A stretch of DNA of 64,000 nt, from NCBI GenBank assembly GCA_030374765.1, contig JARGXX010000092.1:1116001-1180000 (forward strand), read 5' to 3'. The notes below the pieces were generated by a model, which had not been told where the DNA came from, ran no database searches, and was given only the letters and a program-made list of their open reading frames with translations. Shown piece after piece: positions 42,609 through 52,612 of the stretch. Numbering within the stretch: the first letter of the stretch is position 1; every line of letters starts with the position of its first letter. The DNA comes from Agarophyton chilense (Eukaryota > Rhodophyta > Florideophyceae > Gracilariales > Gracilariaceae). Both the position numbers and the translations under genes were made by a program.

Positions 42609-42854
42609 GAAGGGCGCCCGGAGATCCAACACCTTTAACAACAGGCGAAATTCTGCGCAATCGTACCCTTCAAATGCAAGTGCAAATTGTGAAAATACTT
42701 GTGAAAGTTGTGAGGAATTACTGTCATTGAAGGTAAACCGCCCACATCTCTCCAGTGAAAGTGTAAACAAGACCATTGGCCCCATGACGTTGTTATTCGA
42801 TGTCCATGCCACACAAAACACCTCCCTTCCAATAAGACCACATGCTTTCGCCAT
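42609..42854 (-). CDS. Possible exon of an unknown gene
   Basis: An 82-codon minus-strand stretch starts at ATG 42854 (AKACGLIGREVFCVAWTS) and ends at a GTGAGT donor (42608-42603). It reads like protein (FEGYDCAEFRLLLKVLDLRAPF) but no partner exon was found to the left. Treat as weak. Confidence 0.25.
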
Positions 42855-44753
42855 TCGTATCTGATTCGTCGCTTCCCTTCAAATGCCTTTAAGCTGCCTG
42901 TTGTTTCTACATTCGTTCTCTATCTCTATGCATCGTGTTATCGTCACAACCTAACAAAAGTAGTCTCGCGACTACTTCCTGCATCCCACCTCAACCTGCG
43001 TTGAAAAACTCATAACCGTTTACTACGCCGGTCAAAATGCTTCTTTCAACACGCTCATTCTAATTCCTACCCGAAAAGAGACATACATACGTATTTCCCC
43101 TTCCTCAAGAACTTTCATCTTATTTTGCAATTAAGACACCACATTCAACAGTGATCAGAAAAGGTTGGCCGACAAAAACAGAAGAGACAGGCGAGATCCG
43201 ACCCATGAACGCGCTTATACTAGCACCGTTTCGAACAGTTTTTAGCAACACAACAGCATCAAACCTCGCACCATAAGGAGCTTCAAACATGTACTGCGTC
43301 TACGGCATCTTACACTTCCTACACACCATACAACTGAAATGACACATAAACTGAATCCTGTATGCCAAGGGTTGAGCCTCTATAGTTGTTGCAAACCAAA
43401 AGCATTGCAGTCTTTCATCCTCTTGAATCTTTAAAAGATATACGTCGCAGTAGGCTGGCGTGGAACCACCATCACTACTTTTTTTTCGCGTATCGGTTTA
43501 ATCGACTTTGCCACATGGAACCTTCCTCATCTCTCCTTAGGATGAGAACGAATGCTCTACTTCCTTATGCCTCAACGGATCTGCGAAACATAACCATTGT
43601 CGCCGAGAAAAAAATACCACTTGCTGCGAAGAATCAGCAACCTGGTAGCGCTCATGTCGTAAGCCATTGCCAATTACAGAAAGCATTAGACTTCTAAGAT
43701 GTTCACGATTTCCAATTCGTTGAGCTGGGGATGGGTTTCTCAACTTCGTCCTATGATTGTTCGGCAATGACAACATCGACACTCGAGCCGTGCATCATCG
43801 GAAAGCTGGCTCTCTTGATATGGATTTGAAAGATAAAAGGTTGGTTTCAAGGTGCAAGATTTGTTTCGGAAGAATAACCTTTCGCTTCCGGAGAGCATTT
43901 TGCTGGGTGCACTGATGCGGTTTAGGAGCAAATGATCATAGAAGCACATTGATGAAGAGGAGGTATGAGTCCATCGGGGTTTAATAGAGGGGTGTTGTCG
44001 TTTTTCTTGTTTTGCGGACCTACAGATTTTGCAGGGAAAACACATCTTGCCCCAGTCTGAAGTACACAGTCTCGGTTTTCAAACGCTAGAGAGAGTCGAG
44101 ATCTTCAGCAGGGCGCGCTATGAGCAGACAGCGCAATTAATTGTCGACTTCCAAGTAATCAGCTGGCCATAGCTTGCAGAATAAATGATTTGGAAGGGAG
44201 GAGACGTGATCGAGCCCTCAACCAGAGTTTAGATCCGGGTCTTTTTTATTCTTTCTTTGCTCGGTCTCTGCGATTCGGAACACATAGGTTCGAGCGACAA
44301 AAAATCTCCAGTGAAACTTGAGGCTCGAGATTGGCCTCTGTTCTACACAGCCCTCAATTCGCGAAGCGACAGTTTGAAGGACCCACCCTTCGCACTTACT
44401 CATCTCGTGGACTACGGTCAATTGCAAAGCATGCAATTGATTTGGAAATGGGTACACGTAGGTGAGCAGCATGGTTAAGCAGCACAGAAGAAGCATAACA
44501 ATCTCGACATAGACTTGACTGTGAGAAATGGTGTCACGCTCGTGCAACAGCCGTAGAGAGTCTCGATGACCCACGATAGAACATGGCACGAACCCATATC
44601 GCACTCCCGTTTGCGCGTTGCCGATCTGAGTCGCAACGGCAAAAGACGGGGTGTGAAGGGAGCAGCCCTAGTTTTGGCGATCACCGCCAAAATGGCATAG
44701 TCAGGCATCAACAGACATTTTAACGTAAACATCAGGTATGAGACGAAAGTTTA
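42855..44753. other. Intergenic, no gene seen
   Basis: Only short frames in all six readings, none with a recognisable domain. AT-rich tracts and frequent stops fit a spacer between the transposon-side genes and the CCA enzyme. Confidence 0.5.
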
Positions 44754-46550
44754 CTATCGATACTGCTTATATTTAGCAATGATCCATTCTGATATATCCT
44801 CGAGACCTGTACCCGGATTCTGAATAATCCAGTCAATCTGTTGGTTCATTATGACGCTGAGTATCGGACCTTTCTTGAGTTTGGGCAGCATCTTGAGCAA
44901 TTGATTTCCATTAACCATTGGTTTGATATCCCAAACCCCTTCTAATCCCATCTTCTCAACCTTCTCTCCAAAATCCAAGTAGTCCTCCATCAGCATACGG
45001 CATTCGCTACCCATTTGGTCGCACGTTCCTCCCATGCCTCCAGCGTAGGTGTGCTCCCCTTTCGCAGGACGTAACTCCATCACCAGAGCTATCTGGAGAG
45101 CACTTCGCCAATAAGGCCCTGCGGATCGAATTACACGCCCAGTTTTGAGTCGATCCAACTTTTCCGCGCCTTTGTGAACAAGTTCTTGCAAACTGAGAGC
45201 AGCTTCGTGAAGTGCGCATACATCTGCCACGTCTTTTGAGCCGAGGCGGAGCTCATGTCTCAGGATATATTGGGCAACAGATATGACCTTTCGCTTCTTG
45301 CGGGAGAAAGAGTGTCTACATTGCATACCCGCGAGCGGTGATAGAAGGGCAGCGTAACGTACGATCTTTCTTGGTGCAGCACACTTGTCTGGAGGTTTTA
45401 AGATATGTAGGTTCAGCAAAGCGCCCAGGGCAACAGAAGGGAAGTCGGCGGGCGGGCAAGCGTTGTTCACAAGGTCAGGTTCGTGAGGAAGGCGGAATAC
45501 AATTGGGAATAGACTCAGTTCTACAAGAAGTCCGACTGCGTGGGGTGCATTATCACATGCAACGACTCGATCGATCTCGTGCGAGATGCGCTCTCGTGAA
45601 ACCTTCGCACCAAGCGCTTCATGCACTTGCGCATCTCGACAGGCTTCAAACAAAAGGCTATCGAAGCTGAAATTGATGCGTGAGGCAAAACGAATGGCAC
45701 GCAGAGCACGGAGCGGGTCGTCAAGTAAGGTGGTCTGAGGGGGAAGCGGAGTTCGAATAATTCGATCTCGGATGTCGTCCAAGCCGCGATGGGTAAAGTC
45801 TTCGATGGCATGAGTGTTGATGTTGTAAAAAAGGGCGTTGATTGTAAGGTCACGTCGCATGGCGTCTTCGTAAGGTGTGCCAATCTTAATATTAGGGATA
45901 CGAGAGTCGTGAGAGTAAGTCTCTGTGCGAAGGTTGACCAAATCGAGACAGACGTCCATAACGCGCATGGTAGCCGTCTCCAAATGTTTACTCTGGTCCG
46001 GGTTCTTCTGAATGAGTCCAACCGAAGCATGGGGCATATGATGCTCGTCGAGATAATGGTTGATGCGCTCTGCAAACTGAATGCCGAGCATTGTGTCCAG
46101 GGCAATATCAATGTCCACGTTAGTAAGAGTAGCATTGGGGTAAAGGATCTTATCGCGAACCCAGCCGCCAGCAACGCGCAGGGTGGGCTGTGGGGACACA
46201 GTTCGAGCAACTTCCAGGAGCAAATCGAAAAGCTTTGTTTCCAACGACGTGAGCGATACGGAAAGCGGTTTCTGCGGCGTGGCGGCCGGCTTCAAGCGCG
46301 AAGGACTGGGCTCAGGAGGGCTCATTGTGCTCAAACTGGGCGAGCGCGGTCGCTTCATGCGCGCAGAAGGCGAATGACGAAGAGGCGAGCCGCGCACAGC
46401 GCGGACCAAAGCCGGTAGCGAGCGAAGCGCGAACACGGACGAATACACGACAGAAGCGGGCGAGCGGGCGCGACAGAGGCGGCGCGTGGAAGAATGGAAG
46501 GGAATGTATGGGCAAGGGCGCGACGCAACGAAGAAGAGCGTGGGAGTCAT
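44754..46550 (-). CDS. CCA: CCA tRNA nucleotidyltransferase
   Basis: The enzyme adds CCA to tRNA 3' ends using CTP and ATP and no template. The nucleotidyltransferase head shows RVAGGWVRDKIL (G-G motif), NVDIDIAL (metal-binding D-x-D), RRDLTINALFYN, DDPLRALRAIRFASR and SRERISHEIDR in family order, followed by the helical tRNA-binding part. The frame is open further upstream to 46769, giving 671 residues. I chose ATG 46550 because what follows (FFVASRPCPYIPFHSSTRRLCRA) is Arg/Ser-rich and lacks acidic residues, like an organelle leader. A later ATG (46358, MKRPRSPS) would give a nuclear/cytosolic form, so dual targeting by start choice is plausible. No intron. It is divergent from the aminotransferase gene, 304 bp between chosen ATGs. 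Confidence 0.93.
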   Translation of the reverse strand: MTPTLFFVASRPCPYIPFHSSTRRLCRARSPASVVYSSVFALRSLPALVRAVRGSPLRHSPSARMKRPRSPSLSTMSPPEPSPSRLKPAATPQKPLSVSLTSLETKLFDLLLEVARTVSPQPTLRVAGGWVRDKILYPNATLTNVDIDIALDTMLGIQFAERINHYLDEHHMPHASVGLIQKNPDQSKHLETATMRVMDVCLDLVNLRTETYSHDSRIPNIKIGTPYEDAMRRDLTINALFYNINTHAIEDFTHRGLDDIRDRIIRTPLPPQTTLLDDPLRALRAIRFASRINFSFDSLLFEACRDAQVHEALGAKVSRERISHEIDRVVACDNAPHAVGLLVELSLFPIVFRLPHEPDLVNNACPPADFPSVALGALLNLHILKPPDKCAAPRKIVRYAALLSPLAGMQCRHSFSRKKRKVISVAQYILRHELRLGSKDVADVCALHEAALSLQELVHKGAEKLDRLKTGRVIRSAGPYWRSALQIALVMELRPAKGEHTYAGGMGGTCDQMGSECRMLMEDYLDFGEKVEKMGLEGVWDIKPMVNGNQLLKMLPKLKKGPILSVIMNQQIDWIIQNPGTGLEDISEWIIAKYKQYR

Positions 46551-46853
46551 GGCCGCCGAGGACGTGGAGAAGTGCGAAGGCGAGCGCCGCCGGGTCGCTG
46601 CAGCGGGGCGCGCTGCCGAGGCGGCGGGTGCGGAAGGGCACGTGTAACAACAGCTCATCTGCCCATATCTCCATGGCGGCGCAATTCGCGCCCCATGGCG
46701 CATCTTGTCACCAGCAGTGCGCACGGCGTTCGCCATCTCCTGCTCTGCGCCAATCTCCACAGTGTGCACTCCCTCAGTTCAACGCAACAGCCACCGCCAA
46801 CCCCTACTCCGCACCGCTCCCCACTACCGCCGAACTCCATAAGTGACTTCGCA
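46551..46853. promoter_or_regulatory. Shared promoter region between CCA enzyme and acetylornithine aminotransferase
   Basis: About 300 bp separates the two outward-facing start codons. It is GC-rich with no clear TATA box and is read-through open in both coding frames. If the longer CCA start (46769) is used the gap is only 84 bp. Confidence 0.45.
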
Positions 46854-48215
46854 ATGTCGCTTTCTTTCTCTGCCCCGACTTTCACCCAGTCGTTCCTTCC
46901 ATCGCTCTCGCTTAGAGCCACTACTGGCCTTACTGTCACCAAGCCCGAGAATTTCAGAACTGCTCCCCGTCCGCAGACACCATGTGCCGTGGCCACCGAT
47001 GCCGCCAAGCTCTCGCCGCCCAAGGACTTCGACTCCGTCGTCATGAGCACCTATTCTCGCTACCCTATAACCATGTCCCACGGACAGGGACTTGACCTCT
47101 ATGACACGGAGGGCACTCACTACATCGACTGCGTGGCGGGTATTGCTACTTGCACATTGGGCCATGCTCACCCTACTTTGGTCGACGCCGTCACCCGTCA
47201 GATGTCGCGCGTATCGCACGTATCAAATCTTTACTACATCCCAGAACAAGGCGCGCTTGCTTCGTGGCTTGTATCAAACTCCCCTGCAGACAAGGCTTTC
47301 TTCTGCAATTCTGGTGGAGAAGCCAACGAGGCTGCCATCAAGCTTGCTCGTAAGCACTGGCACCTCAAACACGGTTCCAATCCATCTGATGTGCCCGTCA
47401 TAATCACCGCTCACCAGTCATTTCACGGGCGCACCATCGCTACACTCACAGCAACCGGCCAGCCCAAGTACCACAACAATTGGTGGCCTCTTGTCTCTGG
47501 ATTTGAATATGTTACATACAACGATACCGCTGGACTGATCGAGCTGGCGGACAGCATCGGAGACAACCTCGCTGCAATCTTGCTCGAAGCGTGTCAGGGT
47601 GAAGGTGGTATCCATCCTGGCTCACCAGAGTTCTTCGCGGCTGCGCGTCAAATTTGCGACAAGACAGGTGCATTGTTGATGTGCGATGAAGTGCAAGTTG
47701 GCGTGGGCCGAACAGGCAAGATGTGGGGTTTCGAACACACCGGCGTCGAGCCAGATGTATTCACGCTTGCTAAGGGACTTGGTGGCGGCGTTCCAATCGG
47801 CGCCATGTGTTGCAAGGCGAAGTGTGACGTTTTCGAACCCGGGGATCATGCAAGCACGTTTGGTGGAAACCCTCTGGCAACTGCCGCTGGCCTTGCAGTG
47901 GCGAAGGAGCTGGACTCTGGGGTGTTGAACAACGCTGCGGAGCGAGGTGCTCAGTTGATCAGTGGGCTACGACGAATTGCGGAAAGGTTCCCAACGGCCA
48001 TCAAGGAAGTGCGAGGACTTGGGCTGATCTGTGGCGTGGAGATGAACCAGATTATTGCGTCTGACGCGGTTGCCAAAGCAATGAGCAAAGGGCTCTTGCT
48101 TGTGCCGGCTGGAAAGCATGTCGTGCGCTTCGTACCTCCTCTGATCATCTCACAAGGCCAGGTGGATAGCGTGCTAGAAATCTTCGAAAATGTACTTGCC
48201 GAGATGACCTCGTGA
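46854..48215 (+). CDS. Acetylornithine aminotransferase, plastid-targeted
   Basis: A PLP enzyme of arginine synthesis that makes N-acetylornithine from N-acetylglutamate semialdehyde and glutamate. The 453-residue protein starts at GCAATGTCG; the first ~60 residues are Ser/Thr/Arg/Pro-rich and start SLSFSAPTFTQSF, a typical transit peptide (FxP start would be the red-algal form). The mature part has the class III aminotransferase motifs: TEGTHYIDCVAGIA, FFCNSGGEANEAAIKLAR, SFHGRTIATLTATGQ, LMCDEVQVGVGRTGK and TLAKGLGGGVPIGA, where the Lys binds PLP. STFGGNPLA closes the site. Length is as usual for the family. No intron. The N-acetylornithine type is preferred over ornithine or GABA aminotransferase by these motifs. 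Confidence 0.93.
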   Translation: MSLSFSAPTFTQSFLPSLSLRATTGLTVTKPENFRTAPRPQTPCAVATDAAKLSPPKDFDSVVMSTYSRYPITMSHGQGLDLYDTEGTHYIDCVAGIATCTLGHAHPTLVDAVTRQMSRVSHVSNLYYIPEQGALASWLVSNSPADKAFFCNSGGEANEAAIKLARKHWHLKHGSNPSDVPVIITAHQSFHGRTIATLTATGQPKYHNNWWPLVSGFEYVTYNDTAGLIELADSIGDNLAAILLEACQGEGGIHPGSPEFFAAARQICDKTGALLMCDEVQVGVGRTGKMWGFEHTGVEPDVFTLAKGLGGGVPIGAMCCKAKCDVFEPGDHASTFGGNPLATAAGLAVAKELDSGVLNNAAERGAQLISGLRRIAERFPTAIKEVRGLGLICGVEMNQIIASDAVAKAMSKGLLLVPAGKHVVRFVPPLIISQGQVDSVLEIFENVLAEMTS

Positions 48216-49690
48216 AGGAAGTTGTAGTTCCCGGCTTTTTGATGATGGTACGAGAGCATGACAGACGAGAATACATAAATAGGGAGGTTTGTCTTCTGAA
48301 GAATTTAGGTTCTGAGTGTGTGCCGTTTTGATGGGCGAGATCCTTAATCTTTCTGTTTCTTTGTGTCATCCGCTGTGGAAAGCGTTCTGAGACCCACTAA
48401 AAGCGCCGCATGGTTAGCGTATTGCTGCAGGGCGGTATGTATATGTCTCCCTTAACGCACGCTTCTCGCAGCAGACAGACACAGAGCCCTGCTTTTGAAA
48501 GGCGCGTTGGGGAACATGATTTTGCTTCTCTCTCTCTCTTTATATGAGCACGTACGTTAAATGGTATCGTACGGGGCTTGCTAAGGACCCCCAACAACTT
48601 GCAGCACTTTCTTCTACACTGCAGCCGACCACTACATATATATAGCCATGTTACGCTCACTAAGCGGCTATATAAGTGCGTTGAAGAACGCACTAGGTTT
48701 CTAGAGTTGTTCTCGACCGCAGAAGCGTTTCGTCAACGACGACTTTGGCCTTCAGCTTTTCATATATCCCCTTCATTCAACCTCTAGCGATCGTCAGCTA
48801 AAGGGCACACCACGACAAGGCGCTTCGCATGTACCACGTTTGCCGCCAGAAAAACCGTTGACGACGTCCTTCCACCGAACCCTCATACAATCGGCGAAGT
48901 CGGGCAAACGAACCGGTGAGTAATCTGCATCTTCATCCTACCCAAGCGTATTTTCTCCGTGAAAACCCCTGGAAACAACCCTGTCCAGAGGCTCCGTTGG
49001 AGCTCTTCCTTCAAGGGAAAAACTCAGGGAAAACTTCGGTTGGATCTTCTTCCGACGATAGGGTCTTGACCTACTGCGTTCGTGCAGCTAGACGGGTGTC
49101 TTTTCATGACGTACCACCCTGGTCCGCAGCGGCGACCAACAAACCGACCGATTGTTTGGACGAGTGTAATGACCTCCCGGGTCTTCTCTACTTTGCAGAC
49201 AGCTTCAGTTTGTAGATCTTCGGAAACAGGAAACTACTATATATTCCTATACCCTTCGTAAATCAAGGTATATCTACACAGCTGTACCTTCGTAAAACAT
49301 TGCATTCGAGTGACACATAGTCTGTGAATGGAGAAACGCTTGGCCAAAGAATTTGGTTGTGCATCTCAGGGTTCGTGACATCGACACAGGCATGCACCGA
49401 ACACGCTTCGCGTTACTACTGATACAGATCACGCTCACGCGCCACAGGTGCGGTGTGCGTGCTGCATGTCGCACTTGAATTCGAGAAAGGAATCTGAAGA
49501 GAGTCAGTACCTCAATGCATAGGAAAGCGGGCAAATAATGCCAGACGCCGTGTGACTTCGATGCAATCGAGAGATACTTACACGAGAAGCAGAGATGCCG
49601 TACCTCCGCCACGCAATAACACACACCGTTCTACGTCATTGCAATTGAGAGATGCTGACACAAACACCAGAGCTGCCAGCAGCTCCCAAC
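48216..49690. other. Intergenic, no gene seen
   Basis: This holds the 3' region of the aminotransferase and some TATA-like runs (TATATATAG at about 48634 and GGCTATATAAG at about 48664). Frames are short and unfamiliar. Confidence 0.5.
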
Positions 49691-49695
49691 TGCTG

Positions 49696-50250
49696 CTATA
49701 AAAGCCGCTCTCCTCCTCACCAGTTGGTTTCCTCCTTCCTTCCGCTCACCCCATAAATCCTCGTCAATGCCAACTGCGAGGTAAGAATTGAGTTCATCGC
49801 TTTGCTTTTGCCTCTAATTCTGCGTGAAGCTAATGTTTTCCTGCCATCCGCTGCGTGCTTTCATATACACAGATTGCTGAGTACATTTTCGTCGCTGGGC
49901 AGTTGCGCTGCGCCAGGGGGCTTCCTCTCCACGTCAACTATCCAGGGCCTGCCAAGTATTCTGGGATATGGGTTTTCTTTCTGGCAGGGATCTTGGCTGC
50001 AACCGGAGAGGCACCCCATCGGTTTCCAACCGTCGACATAAAGGGTTGCTGTCGAGAGGGCTTTATATCTGGTGACCTCAATTCTTGTTCTTGTAAGTTT
50101 ACTACCTGCACCCTGCATTTTTCAATATCCGCTGTCTAACTCTTCTTCTCTGCACTGTTCCCCTTCTTTGAATTACAGACTTGTTGGTTTCCTTGGTACG
50201 ACCGTACCATTTGTATATTATTGTGAATAATTGTACAACAGGCTTGTGTA
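49696..50250 (+). other. Possible small spliced transcription unit
   Basis: CTATAAAAGC (49696) is a TATA box. About 70 bp on, ATGCCAACTGCGAG is followed by GTAAGA (donor near 49781). A pyrimidine-poor acceptor TATACACAG lies near 49872, then an open stretch of 180 bp. A second donor TTGTAAGT (near 50090) pairs with TTACAG near 50179. The first joint frame is about 60 codons and resembles nothing I know. Another frame of exon 2 begins AEYIFVAGQLRCARGLPL, a faint echo of the glutamine synthetase N-terminus, too weak to name. It may be noncoding. Confidence 0.3.
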
Positions 50251-51108
50251 CTATATATTTTTGTATATTTCAACTAACTTTATTTGGATTCCTTCTCAAA
50301 CAACTATGCTTCGTAAATGAATTTTGCAACGATTCTCATTCTTCTCACACTTCTGCGTCGTTTCAATTTTGCTATGTTATATTTACGATTACATTTTTGT
50401 CCAGCTAATTCTCTCTCTCTCTAGACATAGTAGAGGTGACGAGTCCTAGATCGTTGTATGGCGCGCCATACCCGTTGTTCGGTTCATTCTGAAGTCCAGG
50501 ACATACCGTCCATGCTCAATGCTTCAGGGATTCATTTTTATTGATGACACCGCTTCACTCGACCTTTATGTTGCTTACTATGCCGATGGGATCCTCGAGT
50601 GCTCTACAGGTTCATGCAGGATAAATACTTTACGTTGAATATGCGATTGGAAATGGATGGCATACCACATGTGAAGAAAACAAAACGAGATTGACCAGCT
50701 AGAAAGTAGGAAACAAAGACGGGTTTCCTTGTGTGTCTTATCAAGTGAAACGTGCGTTAATGTACAGCGCGGCTGAACAGTACGACGTCAAGATTTCAAA
50801 GCAGGAACGTAAATGTTGGCGGCAACGTAAGACACTTAAGGCTGCCTGCGAAGATATATCCATGTCCCAATGCGCGTGGAAAAAAGACCAACAACGTGAT
50901 GGGGAACTGGCAATCTCGGGTCTCGGTTCGGAGCAGTGTAAGTCGCAATATTTTGAATAATAGCAGGGTTTGCGTACCATTTTGAAGAGGTCAACGGGAA
51001 GGCGCTGTCAATAACATAGCACAGAAGGCTCATCGCTCTTACAATCGAGGATACTTTACCCAGAGCAATCCCACAAGAAGAAAGAAGCCCCTGCATCTCC
51101 TCGCAGAT
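50251..51108. other. Intergenic, no gene seen
   Basis: AT-rich at 50250-50440 with a short CT repeat. A 75-codon plus-strand frame at 50733 has no recognised features. A CTCGCAG directly before the next ATG could be an acceptor, which would imply an untranslated first exon here. Confidence 0.4.
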
Positions 51109-52128
51109 ATGAGCTCCATGTCTGTCGAAGAGGCATTGAAAAGCTCATCTAACTCTCTGTCTGGTGCGGTTTCACTGCTGTGGAAACTCGACACTAACAG
51201 GCTTGTGGCGGATAAGGACTACGTGATCAGCCCCCAACACCGCACTGACCATCGTTCGGACGACGCCGCGCGAGTGCCGCTTTTCGAGTTTTTCTCGGAG
51301 GATGTCTGGGAGATAAATTCTTACAAACTCTTCAGACGGTTGTTGGATAATTACGTCGTTAAGCAGGGAGTTCCGGAACGGGTTTCAGAGGAGGAGAAGG
51401 AGGAAGAAGAGAGATTTCTGGAATGCATATGTGAGAGTGACTGTCTGAGGTTTGTGTTCAAATGGCTCTGTGAAAATGGATATGAAGTTGCTTCCTCCAT
51501 GGACGACTTCAGAGAAGTTTTGGGTGACTTGTGGTTCGGAATGTATGGCAGGGGGCGAAGCAGAGATTCCTCAGCGTTTGAACATGTCTTTTGTGGAGAG
51601 ATCGCCGGGGATGATGTAAAAGGCCTTCATAATTATATTCAGGTCTACATTGAGGAACAGCGTGGGAACTTTGACTACATGGGATACGTTGATTTTCAGG
51701 GAGATTTTTGTGACAGTGCGCCACTATCGAACCAACAAGTCTTGATTATTCGTTTTCGGTGGTTTGGATGTTTGAAGAGCGTGTCTTCGATGTTTATTGG
51801 CACCTCTCCGGAATTTGAGATTGCAATGTATACGCTGCTTTGGTTCTCTAGGGACCAGGGCAGTCATGTTGAAAGCGATGCAGAGCTGGGGCCCTACCTT
51901 GTACAGCTTCGTATATATGAGTTTGATAGTAAGATTACGAGCGCTTTCCCGTGCTTGCAGGACGTCGATACAGAACAACTAAAACGGAGTTGTGAGGGCC
52001 GCAGACGGAATGAGAATGGATATGACGGCATTGAACAGTTGGGTGGTGAGGAAGAAGATGAGGATGAGCTCGAGCAATTTGACGAAGCTGTTTTGCATGA
52101 CCCTGAAGAGTTCCCGCCGTTGGGCTAG
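51109..52128 (+). CDS. EndoU (XendoU-type) endoribonuclease
   Basis: The 339-residue protein matches the EndoU fold along its length. N-terminal helices include LFEFFSEDVW, KLFRRLLDNYVVKQGVPERV and an acidic EEEKEEEERFLECI. The catalytic half has DLWFGMYGRG, SSAFEHVFCGE (first His), VKGLHNYIQVYIEEQ (second His), RWFGCLKSVSSMF (Lys) and TSPEFEIAMYTLLWF, the family signature. EndoU enzymes cut RNA at uridines, leaving cyclic phosphate ends. No signal peptide is seen, so it should act in nucleus or cytosol, as in Xenopus snoRNA processing, not as a secreted enzyme. The C-terminal 45 residues are acidic. No intron within the frame. The next gene faces it tail to tail, 478 bp away. Confidence 0.9.
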   Translation: MSSMSVEEALKSSSNSLSGAVSLLWKLDTNRLVADKDYVISPQHRTDHRSDDAARVPLFEFFSEDVWEINSYKLFRRLLDNYVVKQGVPERVSEEEKEEEERFLECICESDCLRFVFKWLCENGYEVASSMDDFREVLGDLWFGMYGRGRSRDSSAFEHVFCGEIAGDDVKGLHNYIQVYIEEQRGNFDYMGYVDFQGDFCDSAPLSNQQVLIIRFRWFGCLKSVSSMFIGTSPEFEIAMYTLLWFSRDQGSHVESDAELGPYLVQLRIYEFDSKITSAFPCLQDVDTEQLKRSCEGRRRNENGYDGIEQLGGEEEDEDELEQFDEAVLHDPEEFPPLG

Positions 52129-52508
52129 AATTGAGTCTTGATGTGTTCTCGTCAAAGTGCTGATAAACATTGAACACATGGATATGTCCCTTTACCGCAA
52201 CCTTGAGACCAGGCCATGGCGTGGTCTCAAGACTGCGGTCATGCAGAGGAAGTAGCAAGAAAAGAGGCATTTGCTACTATCTACCATCGCCGTAGTCCAC
52301 AGAGCGTTGCAAGAATGCCTTAAGTCGTCTTCTAATACTACAGCTAGTACTGAATAATACCAAAGGGTAGGTATTCTCATCAGGCCGTTGCGTTGTTTGC
52401 CCTCAATAATGTGCGTTACATCCTCAGCTGAACACAAGCTAAGGCGTTTGGAAAAACTATTTTCTCAACATATCCAAGCAACCTTACTGCAAAACAGAGG
52501 TGAACAAG

Positions 52509-52612
52509 ATCGAAGCATTGAAAAGGGTGTTGGACGAGATCAAAGCACTGACAAGGGTGTTAGACGAAATCAGAGCACTTGAAGGATAGTGGACGAGATC
52601 AAAGTACTAGAG
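52509..52612 (+). repeat. 30-bp tandem repeat, about 3.5 units
   Basis: Units of the form ATCAAAGCACTGACAAGGGT plus GTTAGACGAA recur at 52509, 52539, 52569 and about 52598, with a 1-bp loss in the third. One frame reads as LDEI(K/R)AL heptad-like peptide, but stops follow. It spans the end of the hydrolase gene. Confidence 0.7.

Noticed and set aside
49860-50040. Glutamine synthetase remnant
   Set aside because: Only a few residues (AEYI, LR, R-L) agree and the W-DGSS-G motif is not found.
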